This document shows, in pieces, positions 63,087 through 64,000 of a DNA stretch of 64,000 nucleotides. This DNA is from Cohaesibacter marisflavi (GTDB lineage Bacteria; Pseudomonadota; Alphaproteobacteria; Rhizobiales; Cohaesibacteraceae): assembly GCF_900115225.1 (NCBI RefSeq), contig NZ_FOVR01000011.1, forward strand, positions 146,045 through 210,044. The letters are read 5' to 3'. The notes under the pieces are model-generated. The model worked only from the letters and a program-made list of their open reading frames with translations. It made no database searches and was not told the origin of the DNA. The stretch's first letter is position 1, and each line of letters opens with the position of its first letter. A program made the translations under genes and the position numbers.

Positions 63087-63691
63087 AGAAAAATTCTTAG
63101 ATCTAGCTCATCCATTTTTCAGTATGAATGAACTTGATGATGATGCAACAGAAGAGATTTTTGAAAAGTACTATGAGGTTGAAGGGCGCATTGAGTTATT
63201 AAAGAAGAAGCTCGCTGATCTGGCCGAAGGGGACCAGGCCGCGCTGGATGTCTTGACGGCATTTCTTTCTGATGAAAACTCCACCAGATTTTTGCAATCT
63301 GAGAAGGCGAATGCGTTCCTTAAGATTCTTGCGTTGGCAAGCAACATTACTTCAGACACATGGAATAAAGACGCTGCTGATGCATACCCCATTAGGGCCG
63401 TGTTTTTGACGGAAGATAATGGAATTGACCCGCCGTATTCGGCTTCGGGAACTCCATTAACAAACTTTTTTTTCAACAGTGATGACGTTGTGAACTCCGT
63501 TGGTTTTGTCGACTTTCGCACTGATCCTGATTCAAATAGACTGGCTCGTCAAGCTACGTGGTCGCCTCAAGGTCGTGATACTGTCGAGGTTTGGACTGTG
63601 ATACTTCTGCTGGAAAATATCGACAATGTAGATGGTTGTGTCGCGATTTTTTCATCTCAAGGCGATGCTGAAAAAGCACGTTCCTATCTAA
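63076..63691 (+). pseudogene. Partner of LDGLQR protein, truncated by IS21
   Basis: ATG at 63076 overlaps the stop of the previous gene by 11 bp. About 205 native codons are visible, ending around 'DAEKARSYLM' where the terminal repeats of the IS begin. Any later residues in the frame are IS sequence. The N-terminal part is acidic and helical, and the later part beta-rich ('SVGFVDFRTDP', 'VEVWTVILLLENIDNVDG'). No family is recognised. The tight overlap indicates it works with the upstream protein. Confidence 0.6.
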
Positions 63692-64000
63692 TGCGCATTC
63701 CGGGCACATCCGCGCATGGATTCCAATTTTATCCGCGCACCGATTCCGATCGGATCCGCGCAGTGATTCCGGGGCATCCGCGCACCCCCTGATGTAATGC
63801 TGCGAGGCAATCAGCAGCAGGCTACCTTTCCGTTTTTATGGACTGGAAGGTTGCCCAATGAAGAGATTGCCAATGCGAAAAATTAGAGAAGCTCTCCGCC
63901 TGTCTTGTGAGGGTATGTCAACCCGTCAGGCCGCTGCTAGTCTGTCGATAGGTGGCACGACATTGCGGGAGTATCTGTATCGCGCGAAAGAGGCCGGACT
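63692..64000 (+). mobile_element. IS21-family element, left end
   Basis: Four units of about 23 bp, each containing atccgcgca (63708-63716, 63731-63739, 63754-63762, 63776-63784) preceded by attcc, start at a TG at 63692-63693. Tandem terminal repeats opening with TG are typical of IS21 ends. An istA start follows at 63858. The right end is outside the window, so the exact boundary and target duplication cannot be checked. Confidence 0.75.
63858..64000 (+). CDS. istA: IS21 transposase IstA, N-terminal part
   Basis: ATG at 63858 opens 47 residues to the window edge: 'MKRLPMRKIREALRLSCEGM' then 'STRQAAASLSIGGTTLREYL'. This is the N-terminal helix-turn-helix of IstA transposases ('MRKIREVLRL' type). 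The gene continues beyond the window and would be followed by istB. Confidence 0.8.
   Translation, partial: MKRLPMRKIREALRLSCEGMSTRQAAASLSIGGTTLREYLYRAKEAG

Overview
The window is a stretch of an alphaproteobacterial chromosome. Gene order, protein features and the rhizobia-like housekeeping blocks suggest Hyphomicrobiales, possibly a Cohaesibacter-like marine genus; the genus is a guess from pattern memory, not a search result. Bases 1 to about 46,900 are core genome. The last 17 kb are accessory DNA integrated at a serine tRNA gene.

Core region. sdhC(partial)-sdhD-sdhA-sdhB (1-3353) is followed by a low-molecular-weight phosphatase-fold protein that lacks its catalytic cysteines. Then come class II fructose-bisphosphate aldolase and two Inh/Omp19-type lipoproteins. 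The TCA block is zapE, mdh, sucC, sucD, sucA, sucB and lpdA (7506-18023), with several strong inverted repeats between genes that look regulatory. xerC and a TalC-type transaldolase (minus strand) diverge from priA. The F1 ATPase operon atpHAGDC is separate from any F0 genes, as is usual in this class. Two related chemoreceptors follow in tandem.

From 33 to 46 kb nearly everything is on the minus strand. In transcription order the genes are rplU-rpmA, two GNAT acetyltransferases, obgE, proB, proA, nadD, rsfS, rlmH, an EnvC-like protein, ctpA, a divergent polysaccharide deacetylase and rppH. They cover ribosome biogenesis, proline and NAD synthesis, cell-wall remodelling and mRNA decay. A MAPEG-family membrane protein on the plus strand ends the core.

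Accessory region. tRNA-Ser(CGA) at 46924-47013 has its 3' end duplicated as a perfect 21-bp direct repeat at 61226-61246, bounding a 14.2-kb island. Its tyrosine integrase sits next to the tRNA. The cargo is an unknown basic protein, a serine recombinase, RNase HI, an unknown protein, a ParB-domain protein and a type I restriction-modification operon (hsdM, hsdS, a small ORF cut by an in-frame amber codon, hsdR, YgjP-type metalloprotease). Two unknown proteins lie near the right end. Beyond attR is further foreign-looking DNA: a two-gene overlapping operon of a protein with an LDGLQR (DGQHR/ParB/DUF262-like) motif and an unknown partner. The partner is broken by the left end of an IS21-family element that runs off the window. 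This pair is the most likely undescribed system here, although in this strain it is probably inactivated.

Starts were chosen from Shine-Dalgarno spacing and family N-termini. No database search was possible, so family names rest on motifs visible in the translated sequence.
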